A stretch of 64,000 nt of DNA from Peribacillus frigoritolerans (GTDB lineage: Bacteria > Bacillota > Bacilli > Bacillales > DSM-1321), in contig NZ_KV440950.1 in NCBI RefSeq assembly GCF_001636405.1, positions 1,387,712-1,451,711 of the forward strand, in the 5' to 3' direction. The translations under genes and the position numbers were made by a program. Below the pieces are notes generated by a model. It was not told the DNA's origin and did no database searches. It saw only the letters and a program-made list of their open reading frames with translations. Positions 51,142-60,165 of the stretch are shown one piece after another (the first letter of the stretch is position 1; the number at the start of each line of letters is the position of its first letter).

Positions 51142-52596
51142 ATGGAACAAATATGTTTTGAATTAGAAAATGTCGAAGTGACTTATTTAGATAAAGAGAT
51201 TTTGAAGATTGAACGATTAGCTGTGCATCAATTTGACCGCGTCGGCATCGTCGGGAAAAATGGTACAGGGAAAAGTACGTTATTGAAGTTACTTGCTGGA
51301 GAAATTCAACCGACAAGCGGAAAAGTGAAGGGTTACGTTGATCGTGGCTATTTTGAGCAAGTTGAAGCGCCTGTTGTTGCAGAAGCTGATCCAGCGTTAC
51401 TGGGAAAATTGGCAGTTCCGCGAAATTCTGCGTCGCTTAGCGGCGGTGAGCAAACGAGGCTGAAGCTTGCCCAATTGTTTACCCACTATAATGAAGCGTT
51501 GCTTATCGATGAGCCGACAACCCACTTGGATCAAGGCGGCATTTCGTTTTTACTTGATGAGTTACGTTATTACTATGGTGCGCTTGTCTTGATTAGTCAT
51601 GACAGGGCTGTACTGGATGAACTCGTGACAACGATCTGGGAAGTGCATGAAGGCGAGGTATATGTATATTCAGGGAATTACAGCGAGTACATGGCACAGA
51701 AGCAGTTAAAACGTGAACAACAGACGCAGGCTCATGAACAATTCATTAAAGAAAAGAGCCGACTTGAAAAAGCGGCGCAGGAAAAAATGAAAAAGGCTGA
51801 AAAAATCGCTCAAGCTGGAAGGTTGTCAAAAAAAGAGGCGAATGCAAAACCGAATAAAACGTTTATGACGAAATCGAAAGGCACAAGCCAAAAAGCCGCA
51901 CAACGTGCAGCGAAGGCAATTGAGCATCGAGTGGAAAAACTTCAGGAAGTGGAAGCAGTACAAGAGGAAAGGCAAATCGTATTTCGCCAGTCAAAGCAAT
52001 TGGAATTGCATAATAAGTTCCCGATAATGGCGGACCGACTGACTCTTCAAGTGGAGGAGAACGTATTATTGGATGAGGTGAGTTTCCAGCTGCCGCTCGG
52101 TAAAAAAATAGCCATCACAGGCAGCAACGGCAGCGGTAAAAGTACTTTGCTGCACCATATTGCGAATAATGGTGCCGGTTTAACGGTTTCTCCAAAAGCG
52201 AAAATGGGTTACTTCCGTCAAATGAGCTATAGATTTGCAAAAGATGAAACGGTTCTGCAATTCCTGGGGAATCGCTCGGAATATGATGAAGGATTTTTAA
52301 GAAGTGTCCTGCATTCGATGCAGTTTACCGGGACGGATATACTGAAAAGCGTTCAGTCCTTAAGTGGCGGAGAAGCGATTCGCCTCCAGCTTTGTCAGTT
52401 GTTTCTAGGGGAATACAACATTCTGCTATTGGATGAACCGACTAATTTTCTGGATATCACTGCCATTGAAGCATTGGAACGATTCATGGCTGGATATAAA
52501 GGCACGATCATATTTGTATCCCATGATTCAGCGTTCATAAAGCAGGTTGCCGATATTCAGTATAAAATACAGGCGAAAAAATTGGTTCAAGTGTGA
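51142..52596 (+). CDS. ABC-F ribosomal protection ATPase
   Basis: A 484-residue protein with two ABC domains and no membrane segment. First: GKNGTGKSTLLKLLAG, LSGGEQTRLKLAQLF, LLIDEPTTHLD. A basic linker (about 190-275) follows. Second: GSNGSGKSTLLHH, LSGGEAIRLQLCQLF, LLLDEPTNFLD. Its size and the long regulated leader fit the antibiotic-resistance branch (MsrA/VgaA/VmlR/Lsa types), which displaces drugs from the ribosome. Which drugs cannot be told. Start behind GGAGGT. Confidence 0.85.
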   Translation: MEQICFELENVEVTYLDKEILKIERLAVHQFDRVGIVGKNGTGKSTLLKLLAGEIQPTSGKVKGYVDRGYFEQVEAPVVAEADPALLGKLAVPRNSASLSGGEQTRLKLAQLFTHYNEALLIDEPTTHLDQGGISFLLDELRYYYGALVLISHDRAVLDELVTTIWEVHEGEVYVYSGNYSEYMAQKQLKREQQTQAHEQFIKEKSRLEKAAQEKMKKAEKIAQAGRLSKKEANAKPNKTFMTKSKGTSQKAAQRAAKAIEHRVEKLQEVEAVQEERQIVFRQSKQLELHNKFPIMADRLTLQVEENVLLDEVSFQLPLGKKIAITGSNGSGKSTLLHHIANNGAGLTVSPKAKMGYFRQMSYRFAKDETVLQFLGNRSEYDEGFLRSVLHSMQFTGTDILKSVQSLSGGEAIRLQLCQLFLGEYNILLLDEPTNFLDITAIEALERFMAGYKGTIIFVSHDSAFIKQVADIQYKIQAKKLVQV

Positions 52597-52611
52597 TTTT
52601 AAAATTATGGC

Positions 52612-52648
52612 AAAATAAGCCGATGGAACAATTCCGTCGGCTTATTTA
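52612..52648. terminator. Terminator between ABC-F and L,D-transpeptidase genes
   Basis: ATAAGCCGATGGAA pairs with TTCCGTCGGCTTAT around CAA, T-rich on both sides. Confidence 0.85.
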
Positions 52649-52668
52649 TATAAGAGTAAATAAACACA

Positions 52669-53178
52669 TTAAGGATGGATCGTAACCAATGTTCCGATTG
52701 GAACAATCCTTGATAATTCCTCCACGTCCCGATTATGCATGCGAATACAGCCTTTTGAGACGGCTTTACCAATTGAGCTGGGATCGTTCGTTCCATGAAT
52801 GCCGTAGTGCTCCTTGGATAGACTCATCCACATTGTACCGAATGGGCCTCCGGGGTTGGGGGCTTTATTAATGATGATGAATTTTCCTACCGGTGTACCG
52901 AACAGCATTCTTCCAACGGCGATTGGATATTGTTTCTGCAATACTCCATTTTTTAGCAGTCTTAGCTTACGGTTGTTAACGGACACATCGATCTGAAATG
53001 GAATGGTATCAGCAGGAGGAAAACCAGGGATCATAATGGGTTGACCAGGATAAATGACGTTTGGATTTATTGTCGGGTTAGCAGCGATGATTGCCGATAG
53101 CGGTTTCCGGTAGTCCCTGGATATCTGTGTCAGTGTTTCACCTGGTTTAACTGTATGAATCAGTCTGAACACCTCCAT
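52669..53178 (-). CDS. ykuD: LysM/L,D-transpeptidase (YkuD-type)
   Basis: A 169-residue protein of the same layout as B. subtilis YkuD: a LysM peptidoglycan-binding domain ([17 protein letters not shown], then [15 protein letters not shown]) and a YkuD catalytic domain with [20 protein letters not shown], where Cys and His are the active residues. It crosslinks the cell wall, probably of the spore. No signal peptide, as in YkuD. The start is uncertain: a GGAGGTG ribosome site overlaps the first ATG, and a CTG or GTG shortly after could be used. Confidence 0.85.
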   Translation of the reverse strand: MEVFRLIHTVKPGETLTQISRDYRKPLSAIIAANPTINPNVIYPGQPIMIPGFPPADTIPFQIDVSVNNRKLRLLKNGVLQKQYPIAVGRMLFGTPVGKFIIINKAPNPGGPFGTMWMSLSKEHYGIHGTNDPSSIGKAVSKGCIRMHNRDVEELSRIVPIGTLVTIHP

Positions 53179-53360
53179 AGGTTATAGTGGTCACGTTACA
53201 TTCTATGTGAATTTTTAAAAGTGTTTCGTAACTCGCTGTTATCTGTTTTTAATGAAACTAATATGTTAAGTAACCAAGCCGAAAAGAAACCGAAATGAAC
53301 TTTTGATAAAATAAGTTTTTATGGAGAAGATTTTTTGTTAGTTAAAGAGGGGGAATAAGG

Positions 53361-53699
53361 GTGGAGGAACATGTGAAAAAGGCTTTAATCGAATGGAATG
53401 AAGAAATCAGTGATGTGTTAAATGGAATAGAAAAAGAGTATGAAGAAGTTAAGCGTGACCTTCAGGTTTATTCCTATAAATTCAATATTACCAAACAAGT
53501 TGTACAATCCACTATAAATGATGAAATTATTCGAAACATCCGCGAGCTCTATCATAAACCTTTTGAACAAAAATTGAACGAATTGAAAGAGTCGATAAAA
53601 GAGCTGGAAGAAAAGAGAAAGGTTTTTCAAATGTTTGTCGATAAAATCGAAAAGGTTAGTGAAAGAGAAGAAGGAAAACCGCAAATATCAGTCATATAA
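53361..53699 (+). CDS. Coiled-coil protein, uncharacterised
   Basis: A 112-residue protein with a GTG start behind GGGGGAA. It is highly charged and almost wholly helical, with a clear coiled coil in the second half (KLNELKESIKELEEKRKVFQ). No membrane segment or known family. No function can be given. Confidence 0.6.
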   Translation: MEEHVKKALIEWNEEISDVLNGIEKEYEEVKRDLQVYSYKFNITKQVVQSTINDEIIRNIRELYHKPFEQKLNELKESIKELEEKRKVFQMFVDKIEKVSEREEGKPQISVI

Positions 53700-53863
53700 G
53701 GCAGCGAAGGGCGGGATACTCACAAGTACTCTACTATTCTATACCCAAAAACTAGGCAGCGAATATACCTGCTTTTTTTTGCTGGAATAGCAAAAAGCGT
53801 CCCTTGTTTACCCCAACATCAACCCGGGTACACTATCCTATAAAAAGGAAATGGGGGAATTCT

Positions 53864-54589
53864 ATGTGGAATGCGGTCTTTTGGGGAGGGGTATCGGGTT
53901 CTGCCGTCCTGCTTGGCGCACTTGCCGCCATCCTCATTCCGATCAAGAAAAACATCATTAGCTATATTATGGCCTTTGGTACGGGTGTATTGATTGGTGC
54001 CGCGGCATATGAGCTGCTAGCTGATTCGGTGAGTGATGGAGGGATTTGGGCGACGGGGATCGGATTCATAGCAGGGGCCGCCGTGTTTACTGCCTTGGAT
54101 TTTCTTATTTCCAAAAAAGGTGCGGATAAAAGGAAACGGTCCAATAATAGCTCTTCGAAGGAAGCGGGCCTAGCCATTTTCATCGGGACGGTGATGGATG
54201 CCATACCGGAGTCGATCATGATTGGCGCAAGCTTAATAAGCGGCGGCTCGGTAAGCTGGCTATTGGTCATTGCCATCTTCATCAGTAATATTCCGGAGGG
54301 GCTCTCAAGTACAACAGGTCTGCTCAAAAGTAATTACTCCAAGAAGAAAATCATGCTGCTGTGGCTTTCCGTCCTGATAATTTCGGCACTTTCCTCGATG
54401 TCGGGCTATCTATTCCTAGATCATGCCCCGGACTATGTCCTGGCAGCGATGGCAGCCTTTGCGGGAGGGGGAATCATCGCTATGATCGCCTCAACGATGA
54501 TGCCTGAAGCATTTGAAGACGGAGGGCCGATCACGGGCATATTCACCGCTGCGGGCTTGCTTATCTCTTTAGTTCTGGATTCGATGTAA
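53864..54589 (+). CDS. ZIP-family metal transporter
   Basis: A 241-residue, about 7-helix protein from an ATG behind GGGGGAA. It has a ZIP-like core: FIGTVMDAIPESIMIGASLI and IFISNIPEGLSST with histidine replaced by Asn/Asp and Glu residues, then a C-terminal GGGIIAMIASTMMPEAFEDG. It probably moves zinc or another divalent cation. A decayed paralogue with matching ends lies at 39533-39729. Confidence 0.78.
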   Translation: MWNAVFWGGVSGSAVLLGALAAILIPIKKNIISYIMAFGTGVLIGAAAYELLADSVSDGGIWATGIGFIAGAAVFTALDFLISKKGADKRKRSNNSSSKEAGLAIFIGTVMDAIPESIMIGASLISGGSVSWLLVIAIFISNIPEGLSSTTGLLKSNYSKKKIMLLWLSVLIISALSSMSGYLFLDHAPDYVLAAMAAFAGGGIIAMIASTMMPEAFEDGGPITGIFTAAGLLISLVLDSM

Positions 54590-54591
54590 GA

Positions 54592-54628
54592 TTGTCCCCT
54601 TGGAGGGAAGGGGGGCAATTTTTTTTGT
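54592..54628 (+). terminator. Terminator after the ZIP gene
   Basis: TTGTCCCCTT pairs with AAGGGGGGCAA around GGAGGG, with eight T. Confidence 0.8.
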
Positions 54629-54750
54629 GAATTCTATCATAGAAGGAAATGTACAAGGAATCTATCTCGAAAAAGAATTGTTGGTGTTAAAATATCATTT
54701 CAAATCATACACTCTTCATATAGATTTTAGACATTGAGGAGCTGTTGGAA

Positions 54751-55122
54751 ATGAACTTCGAGATGCAAATAGCGAATATGTTAGCTGATAATTTAAAGGG
54801 TTTCATTACATTCGTCAGGGAAAATCATGAAAATGAAAACAATTGCTTTTGTTTAAATAAAGATAAATTGTATCAATTGAAGCTTCTTGTTGAGGAGTTT
54901 AAGTTTCAAGTATTGGCCGATGAACTTAAACGGATCAACCGGTTTACCTGGGATGAAAACTATACGCACTTATTAGTTGATAGATTCAGAAAAGGGATGG
55001 CAATCATTGAAGAGTACGTTGAAAATAACTACAGCGATTTATTCATTTTCACCGCTAGACTTTACACGTTGAATAGCCTCAGCTTAACCTTTTGCAAAGA
55101 GGAAGAATCAATAGTCAGCTAA
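54751..55122 (+). CDS. Uncharacterised cytoplasmic protein
   Basis: A 123-residue protein from an ATG behind GAGGAG; the TTG at 54745 is too close to that site. Helical and charged, with Trp and several Phe/Tyr residues in the middle. No family recognised. A strong terminator follows. Confidence 0.6.
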   Translation: MNFEMQIANMLADNLKGFITFVRENHENENNCFCLNKDKLYQLKLLVEEFKFQVLADELKRINRFTWDENYTHLLVDRFRKGMAIIEEYVENNYSDLFIFTARLYTLNSLSLTFCKEEESIVS

Positions 55123-55136
55123 TTAGGGCACCCGCG

Positions 55137-55176
55137 AAAAAAAGAAGAGCACATATTATGTGCTCTTCTTTTTTTT
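55137..55176. terminator. Bidirectional terminator
   Basis: GAAGAGCACAT and ATGTGCTCTTC form the stem, with A-run before and T-run after; it serves the rightward gene and the leftward nucleosidase gene. Confidence 0.85.
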
Positions 55177-55233
55177 CATTATAGGGATAGTTGACCAAAA
55201 AAGATTCTAATTTTATATGCTCCGAGCCCGATC

Positions 55234-56103
55234 TTATTTGCTTGGCATCGAAGAGATATACTTTTTGACCACTTCATACACATATTCTTGATTGGCTGCT
55301 GCTGTATTAGGGTTATATTTACCGCCATTCACTTTATTATTGGATAGCACTCGTATACCTAAGAAGGGCACATCGTAAGCTTTGGCGATTTGTGCTGCCG
55401 AAGCTCCTTCCATTTCTTCAACAGATGTACCATATTTCGTATGGAACCATTTAATCCGATCCACTTCATTATTCCAAACATCTGCAGAACCGATAGTACC
55501 ATCGACAACCTTACCTTTTGTGTAAGTATCTTTAACTGCATGAGCAGCTGCGAGTAAATCCTTATCTCCTTCGTAGAAGCGTGGTTTTTCAGCATTAGGA
55601 TCTTCTCCTGCACTTCCTTCAGAAGCCATTAGGTCCATTGGTTTCCAAATAGTTGGATCAATTCCTTCGTTTTCAGCTTTATCGGCCGTTTTTAATGAAC
55701 CTAGGTTTACCGTTCTCTCTCCTAAAACAATATCAAAAACGTTTAAGCTTGGATCATGTCCGCCTGATGTCCCTTGATTGATGATGGCAATAGGGTTATA
55801 TCTTTCAATGGCCAATGCTGTAGCGGCAGCCGTATTTTCCATCCCTTTACCTGTTTTTGCCACGATTACAGGATAATTGTCTAAAGTTCCAATGTAAAAT
55901 ACAAAATCCCCTGATTTTTCTTCTTTAACATTTTCTAGCCTTTTAGCGAAATTTTCAGCTTCGATTGGCATTGGACCTTGAATCATGATCGGCCTTTGAG
56001 CCTTTTTTTCGACCGTTTCATTTTTGGAAGTGGAACTGCAAGCTGCAATCACCGACACGAAAAGTAAAGTAATGATTCCTAATAGAGTGTACTTTTTTAA
56101 CAT
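55234..56103 (-). CDS. Exported nucleosidase/phosphorylase lipoprotein (MTAN-like)
   Basis: A 289-residue protein. A signal peptide ends in VIAACSS, a lipobox with Cys near 22, so it is held outside the membrane. Residues 40-285 follow the PNP_UDP/MTA-SAH nucleosidase fold: GTLDNYPVIVAKTGKGMENTA, IINQGTSGGHDPSL near 113 and EEMEGASAAQIAKAYDVPFL near 232, which holds the substrate-binding acidic residue. It should split nucleosides outside the cell to release a base for uptake. A guanine-type riboswitch controls it, which points to purine salvage rather than methylthioadenosine recycling. Confidence 0.8.
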   Translation of the reverse strand: MLKKYTLLGIITLLFVSVIAACSSTSKNETVEKKAQRPIMIQGPMPIEAENFAKRLENVKEEKSGDFVFYIGTLDNYPVIVAKTGKGMENTAAATALAIERYNPIAIINQGTSGGHDPSLNVFDIVLGERTVNLGSLKTADKAENEGIDPTIWKPMDLMASEGSAGEDPNAEKPRFYEGDKDLLAAAHAVKDTYTKGKVVDGTIGSADVWNNEVDRIKWFHTKYGTSVEEMEGASAAQIAKAYDVPFLGIRVLSNNKVNGGKYNPNTAAANQEYVYEVVKKYISSMPSK

Positions 56104-56165
56104 GTTTTTTCTCTCCTTAAAAAAAAATTATCCAATTGTTTGAAACACTCGCAGTTGTGGTCAAA

Positions 56166-56367
56166 GAAAAAGGTCCAGAACGGCGAATGAATGCTGCCTT
56201 CTAGACCTACGATAGTCAAAGTATAGATAATCAAGCAAAAATGAAGCGATTGCTAAATCATTAGCTGCTCAAAAAGCGGGCGGCCGAATACTTTAACTCG
56301 TAGTCTAGTTCTTTCACTGGGAACCAGGTAGAAACGCTCAGACCATATTTCCGAGCATATACGAGTA
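56166..56367 (-). promoter_or_regulatory. Guanine-type purine riboswitch with terminator
   Basis: Read leftward, 56296-56367 is a purine aptamer: closing stem ACTCGTA/TACGAGT, then TGGTCTGAGCGTTTCTACC in the core, and the J3/1 segment GACTACGAG, where the specificity base is C (guanine/hypoxanthine type). Two loops and their helices are of normal length. A terminator follows at 56166-56209: AGGTCTAGAA with TTCTGGACCT and a T-run. Binding of guanine should end transcription before the nucleosidase gene. Confidence 0.8.
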
Positions 56368-56493
56368 ATGATATGTACGATTATTACTTTGCTAATATAA
56401 CAAACAAATGAAAGATAATCAATCAAAAAGGTGAACGATAAATCAAAAGTGTTATTTAATGTTCGTGATTTAGGAGGAGTGGTCCGTTAAAAC

Positions 56494-56625
56494 GTTGATT
56501 GGAACGTAAGGAAATCGCTTTCCGCGGGCGGTCGTGGAGCCTCCTCGGCTTGCGCCTGCGGGGTCTCCCCTAGACGCGCTTTTCTAAGCAGGAGTCTCGT
56601 ACCTTCCGTTCCAATTAACTTTGTG
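56494..56625 (+). repeat. GC-rich Bacillus intergenic repeat, copy 2
   Basis: Same element as at 251-386 and in the same orientation, with GCTTTCCGCGGGCGG, CCTGCGGGGTCTCCCC, CAGGAGTCTCGTAC and TTCCAATTAACTTTGTG. It carries a GGAGCCTCCTCGGC-type middle arm. Confidence 0.8.
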
Positions 56626-56713
56626 TTTTAAAAGAAAAAACTGCTGGCTCGTCTGATTCCGAACCCTATTTTAAGACTAGTTTATCCTTCATGTTTTTTT
56701 CTGTAATCCCTTA

Positions 56714-56840
56714 AAGGATGGAAGAGATTTGCGACACTCCTGCCGAATAACTGGCTAGCCAAGACCCCACAGGCGCATGAGCCGAGGAGGCTTGGCAGAC
56801 AGTCGGCGGAAAGGGAGCGGATCTCTGAAATCAACTGTAA
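56714..56840 (-). repeat. GC-rich Bacillus intergenic repeat, copy 3 (inverted)
   Basis: The element in opposite orientation: GCGACACTCCTGCCGAATAA, GACCCCACAGGCG, CCGAGGAGGCTTGGCAGACA, GTCGGCGGAAAGGG. It is one of two nearly identical tandem units with the copy at 56920. Confidence 0.8.
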
Positions 56841-56919
56841 TGTTTTCTTGAAAAAACTGTAGGCTAGTCTCAATTATGTTTAGACTAGTTTATCCTTTAA
56901 GTTTTTTTCAGTAATCCTT

Positions 56920-57043
56920 ATTGGAATGAAGAAATTTGCGACACTCCTGCCGAATAACTGGCGGGCCGAGACCCCACAGACGCTTGCGTCGAGGAGGCTT
57001 GGCAGACAGTCGGCGGAAAGGGACGGATTTCTGAATTCAACTG
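56920..57043 (-). repeat. GC-rich Bacillus intergenic repeat, copy 4 (inverted)
   Basis: Nearly the same as copy 3, including GCGACACTCCTGCCGAATAA and GGCTTGGCAGACAGTCGGCG. The bases before both copies also match (AAAAACTG and GACTAGTTTATCCTT), so a unit of about 205 bp was duplicated in tandem. An open frame across it is not a gene. Confidence 0.8.
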
Positions 57044-57076
57044 AACGCTTTATTTATACAAAGACTATGGGTTTTG

Positions 57077-58003
57077 TCAGGGTCGATCATGATCAACCAA
57101 AGTTATCACGACATTTCCCTTTTTATGTCCTAGCTCTACGTATTTATGAGCTTCGGGAATCTGTTCCAGCGGGTAGCGTTTATCAATGACCGATTTTAAT
57201 TCTCCAGTTTCGATTAGCTCTTTGAGAAATAGTAAATCTTCCGTACGTTCCTTTGCTATTCCCTGTCCTTCTACGGACACGTAACGCCCGTTCAGGGTCA
57301 GTGCTTTTTTGCATGTGGCTTTCGAACTTTTCCCGACTGCATCAAAGATGATATCATATCGCTCTTGTCTTTCCGAAAAATCCTCTTCCGTATAATCAAT
57401 TACTTTATCGGCTCCCAATGATTTCACCAATTCAAAATTAGCGGCACTGCATACTCCGGTAACTTCTGTTCCAAAGTATTTGGCCAGCTGTACCGCGGAA
57501 GTGCCCACCGAACCGGATGCGCCATAGATGAGGACTTTTTGTCCGGCCTGGATATTGGCTTTTCTGAAAAAATGCAGAGCTGTCGTTCCACCAAAAGAAA
57601 CGGCGGCAGCTTCTTCATAGTTCATATTTGCAGGCTTCATTGCAATTGGGCCGTCTTCAGGTAAGCATGTGTATTCGGCATGGGCCCCGAAATTCATTCC
57701 AGTCATGGCAAAAATCTGGTCGCCTTTTTTGAATTTTGTCACATTCCTCCCCGTGCCTTCTATCTCCCCGGACAACTCCACTCCGAGTATCGGTTTTCGC
57801 GGTTTTCTAAGGCCCAGGAACATTCGCATCGGCAGCCATAATAAGAAAGGGCTATTGAAACTCCGGACTCTTACGTCCCCAGAAGCCACTGTTGCCGCGT
57901 GAACCTTTACCAGTATTTCGTTGTCCTTTGGGGTTGGCTTTACTACCTCTTTGAGTTCCAGTACATCGGGTGAACCGTATTTCGTGCATACCATTGCTTT
58001 CAT
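57077..58003 (-). CDS. Zinc-free MDR oxidoreductase (quinone reductase-like)
   Basis: About 308 residues from an ATG behind AAGGAG. The MDR motifs include [14 protein letters not shown], the NADPH site [19 protein letters not shown] near 145-163, and a typical end [16 protein letters not shown]. No structural-zinc cysteine loop is present. It probably reduces quinones or alkenals with NADPH. Substrate unknown. It stands alone. Confidence 0.8.
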   Translation of the reverse strand: MKAMVCTKYGSPDVLELKEVVKPTPKDNEILVKVHAATVASGDVRVRSFNSPFLLWLPMRMFLGLRKPRKPILGVELSGEIEGTGRNVTKFKKGDQIFAMTGMNFGAHAEYTCLPEDGPIAMKPANMNYEEAAAVSFGGTTALHFFRKANIQAGQKVLIYGASGSVGTSAVQLAKYFGTEVTGVCSAANFELVKSLGADKVIDYTEEDFSERQERYDIIFDAVGKSSKATCKKALTLNGRYVSVEGQGIAKERTEDLLFLKELIETGELKSVIDKRYPLEQIPEAHKYVELGHKKGNVVITLVDHDRP

Positions 58004-58210
58004 CGCAAGTCTCCTTAGTTTTTGATACAATCTTTTAATACTATGATGGAAGCTGTAAGATAAAACTAACGTAACTGAAGTAACTTCTGATGAAATGTTG
58101 AAAAGCAGTGATTATTCATGGGGATTCCCTGAGGTAATAAGAGTACGTTCATTCGGATAAAGCCGCGAAACCTTTGGCTTTGCTGATAAACGGCAAAAGG
58201 AGATTAAAGA

Positions 58211-58780
58211 ATGACCATTAATGAAAGACCAAGAAGAATTATTTTAGATTTAGCAGTTACATTAGATGGATTCATTGAAGGGCCGAAAGGAGAAATCGAC
58301 TGGTGCATTATGGACCCTGAAATGGGGTTCATTGATTTCTTGAATCAAATTGATGCTATTTTTTATGGAAGGAAAAGCTATGATTTATGGGGGCAATATA
58401 CGCCAGAAAATGAGGTATCCGATACTGAAAAAGAAATGTGGAATATCGTTCATGGCAAACAAAAATTCATGTTTTCTAAAACGAAAAAAAGCACTGATAA
58501 TAACGTAACGATCATAAATGAAGATATTGTTGAAGAAGTAAATAAAATAAAGAATACGCCTGGTAAAGACATCTGGCTTTATGGAGGGTCAAGTCTTATT
58601 ACATCTTTTATAAGATTGGGGCTGGTTGATGAATTCAGGTTATCTGTTCACCCTGTTATTTTAGGGGAAGGAAAACCTTTGTTTATTGACATAAAGGAGA
58701 GATTGAACCTAACACTGGTTAATACAAAAAGCTTTTCCTCTGGCGTTGTCCAACTTTGCTATTATCTTAATGAAGAGTAA
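58211..58780 (+). CDS. Dihydrofolate reductase-family (RibD C-terminal-type) protein
   Basis: A 189-residue protein behind AAAGGAG. It has the family's opening (RRIILDLAVTLDGFIEGPKG) with DWC following, AIFYGRKSYDLWG near 55, IWLYGGSSLITSFIRLGLVD near 118-137, and HPVILGEGKPLF. It should bind NADPH and reduce an unknown pterin- or riboflavin-precursor-like substrate; related proteins such as YwjB have no proven reaction. Confidence 0.82.
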   Translation: MTINERPRRIILDLAVTLDGFIEGPKGEIDWCIMDPEMGFIDFLNQIDAIFYGRKSYDLWGQYTPENEVSDTEKEMWNIVHGKQKFMFSKTKKSTDNNVTIINEDIVEEVNKIKNTPGKDIWLYGGSSLITSFIRLGLVDEFRLSVHPVILGEGKPLFIDIKERLNLTLVNTKSFSSGVVQLCYYLNEE

Positions 58781-58799
58781 TTGTTAAGCATGATGATAT

Positions 58800-58893
58800 A
58801 TACTTGTAAAATGATGAATTCACGAGTAAAACGTTGAAATTCACGAGTAAAACCCAAAAACTCACGAGTAAATCCCCAAAACTTACGAGTAAA
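58800..58893 (+). repeat. Tandem ACGAGTAAA repeat, 21-bp period
   Basis: CACGAGTAAA occurs at 58821, 58842 and 58863, and ACGAGTAAA at 58885, giving a strict 21-bp period. A weaker unit (TACTTGTAAA) at 58800 fits the same period. Spacers of about 11 bp differ and are A/C-rich. The array lies between a gene stop and a terminator, so it is in the 3' part of a transcript. Confidence 0.8.
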
Positions 58894-58899
58894 GCCATA

Positions 58900-58940
58900 A
58901 ATAGGTATCCATACTTGATGTGTGGGTACCTTTTTTTATA
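58900..58940 (+). terminator. Terminator after the 21-bp repeats
   Basis: AGGTATCCATAC pairs with GTGTGGGTACCT (imperfect) and ends in seven T. Confidence 0.7.
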
Positions 58941-59045
58941 CATATTGCAATTTATAATTTATAAAATGTAATATATATGTTGCAAAAAGTAAAATGAATC
59001 ATATAATAAGGGTAAGCGATGGAATTAAATGGAGGTCGATTAAAG

Positions 59046-59537
59046 ATGAATCTATTTAAACGAACGAAAAAGATTACGGATGAGCGGATTGAGAATGTAA
59101 GAAATAGAATTTATAAAGAAATGTATTATGTCATCTTGGTCATTTGCCTGGCGAGTGCACTTTTCAAACTATATAAATATGGTGCAGGCAGCGGGGAGTT
59201 ATATCTGGAATTCGCGATCCTTGTTGGAGGGGGGCTGTATTACTTAGCTCGTTCGATTTTCTTAGGTGTATTCTGGGATGAGGTGGAGATGCATGACCGC
59301 AACAGCAAAACACCGATGAGCAAGAAGACGGTTCTTGGGACGGTTGCTTTAGCACTTATCATCGCTATATTCATGGGCGTGAATAGTGCTGTATCCTATG
59401 CCGATGGCAGTTCCCAGGGTGTATGGTATTTTGTATTGGTATCGTTTGTATCCGTCATGATCTATTTGCCGATTTTACTTCTGTTTTTTGGCGGTATATA
59501 CTTGCTGGCGAAGAAAATCGGAATGAAAAATAGCTAA
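59046..59537 (+). CDS. DUF6773-like four-helix membrane protein
   Basis: A 163-residue protein from an ATG behind GGAGGT; an ATG at 59019 lacks a site. A basic N-terminus (KRTKKITDERIENVRNRIYK) is followed by four hydrophobic segments near 25-45, 50-70, 95-115 and 130-155. Proteins of this form stand upstream of a small XRE-type regulator, as here (33-bp gap). Function unknown; a membrane-sensing or regulatory pair is possible. Confidence 0.65.
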   Translation: MNLFKRTKKITDERIENVRNRIYKEMYYVILVICLASALFKLYKYGAGSGELYLEFAILVGGGLYYLARSIFLGVFWDEVEMHDRNSKTPMSKKTVLGTVALALIIAIFMGVNSAVSYADGSSQGVWYFVLVSFVSVMIYLPILLLFFGGIYLLAKKIGMKNS

Positions 59538-59570
59538 GATAAGATAATAAGAAATAGTAGGTGCTATCCC

Positions 59571-59768
59571 TTGAAAAATATAAAACTGAAGCTTGCGAGA
59601 GTAGAAAAGGACTTGTCACAAGAAGAACTGGCCAAGATTGTCGGCGTATCCAGGCAAACGATAGGATTGATTGAATCCGGAAAGTATAATCCCTCATTAA
59701 GTTTATGTGTCGGAATTTGTAAAGCATTATCCCGTACATTGGATGATTTGTTTTGGGAGGAAGACTGA
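59571..59768 (+). CDS. Small XRE-type regulator
   Basis: A 65-residue DNA-binding protein that is almost only a helix-turn-helix (EELAKIVGVSRQTIGLIESG near 21-40), with a TTG start behind AGGTG. Such mini-regulators (YvaO/DicA-like) often control the upstream membrane gene with which they are transcribed. The ending DDLFWEED is typical of this group. Confidence 0.85.
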   Translation: MKNIKLKLARVEKDLSQEELAKIVGVSRQTIGLIESGKYNPSLSLCVGICKALSRTLDDLFWEED

Positions 59769-59867
59769 TCATTGACTTTGATATCTTTTTTTCAGGAATT
59801 TATCATTAAAAAATGGGGGAAGGTATAGCATGTAAGCAAAAATCTAACATTCGAGAGGGATGGTTTG

Positions 59868-60122
59868 ATGGATCGTACGATTGGTTACTTACGTGAGATA
59901 TTGTCTAACTATACGGACCAATATCCTGAGGCGCAGGAAATATATGATAAAATCAAAAGCGGACACTTTCATTCTGAAGAAGAACTCGTCAATAAGCTAT
60001 CCGGTAAAGAGGCCAGTCTCCTTAACCATATTCTTCCTCAGGAAATCAAGCATGCAAAGGAAGCGAGTGATTCGGAACGGGTCACGCAATTATCAGAGGT
60101 ATATGAACTGATCATTATATGA
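59868..60122 (+). CDS. csgA: CsgA-like sporulation protein
   Basis: An 84-residue protein from an ATG behind GAGGGATG. The opening MDRTIGYLREILSNY and the ending SLLNHILPQEIKHAKEASDS plus QLSEVYELII match CsgA of B. subtilis as I recall it, a small SigG-dependent spore protein. Its biochemical role is not known. A strong terminator follows. No SigG promoter was worked out. Confidence 0.7.
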   Translation: MDRTIGYLREILSNYTDQYPEAQEIYDKIKSGHFHSEEELVNKLSGKEASLLNHILPQEIKHAKEASDSERVTQLSEVYELIII

Positions 60123-60124
60123 TG

Positions 60125-60160
60125 AAACCTTGTCCATGATGATCATGGACAAGGTTTTGT
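60125..60160. terminator. Strong bidirectional hairpin
   Basis: AACCTTGTCCATGAT and ATCATGGACAAGGTT form a perfect 15-bp stem with T after it; it ends csgA and the leftward gene. Confidence 0.85.
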
Positions 60161-60165
60161 TGGTT

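Noticed and set aside
56926..57189. Open frame of 87 codons
   Set aside because: It covers an inverted copy of the GC-rich repeat and then the antisense of the MDR gene.
58800..58893. CRISPR array
   Set aside because: Repeat of 10 bp and spacers of 11 bp are far too short and no cas gene is present.
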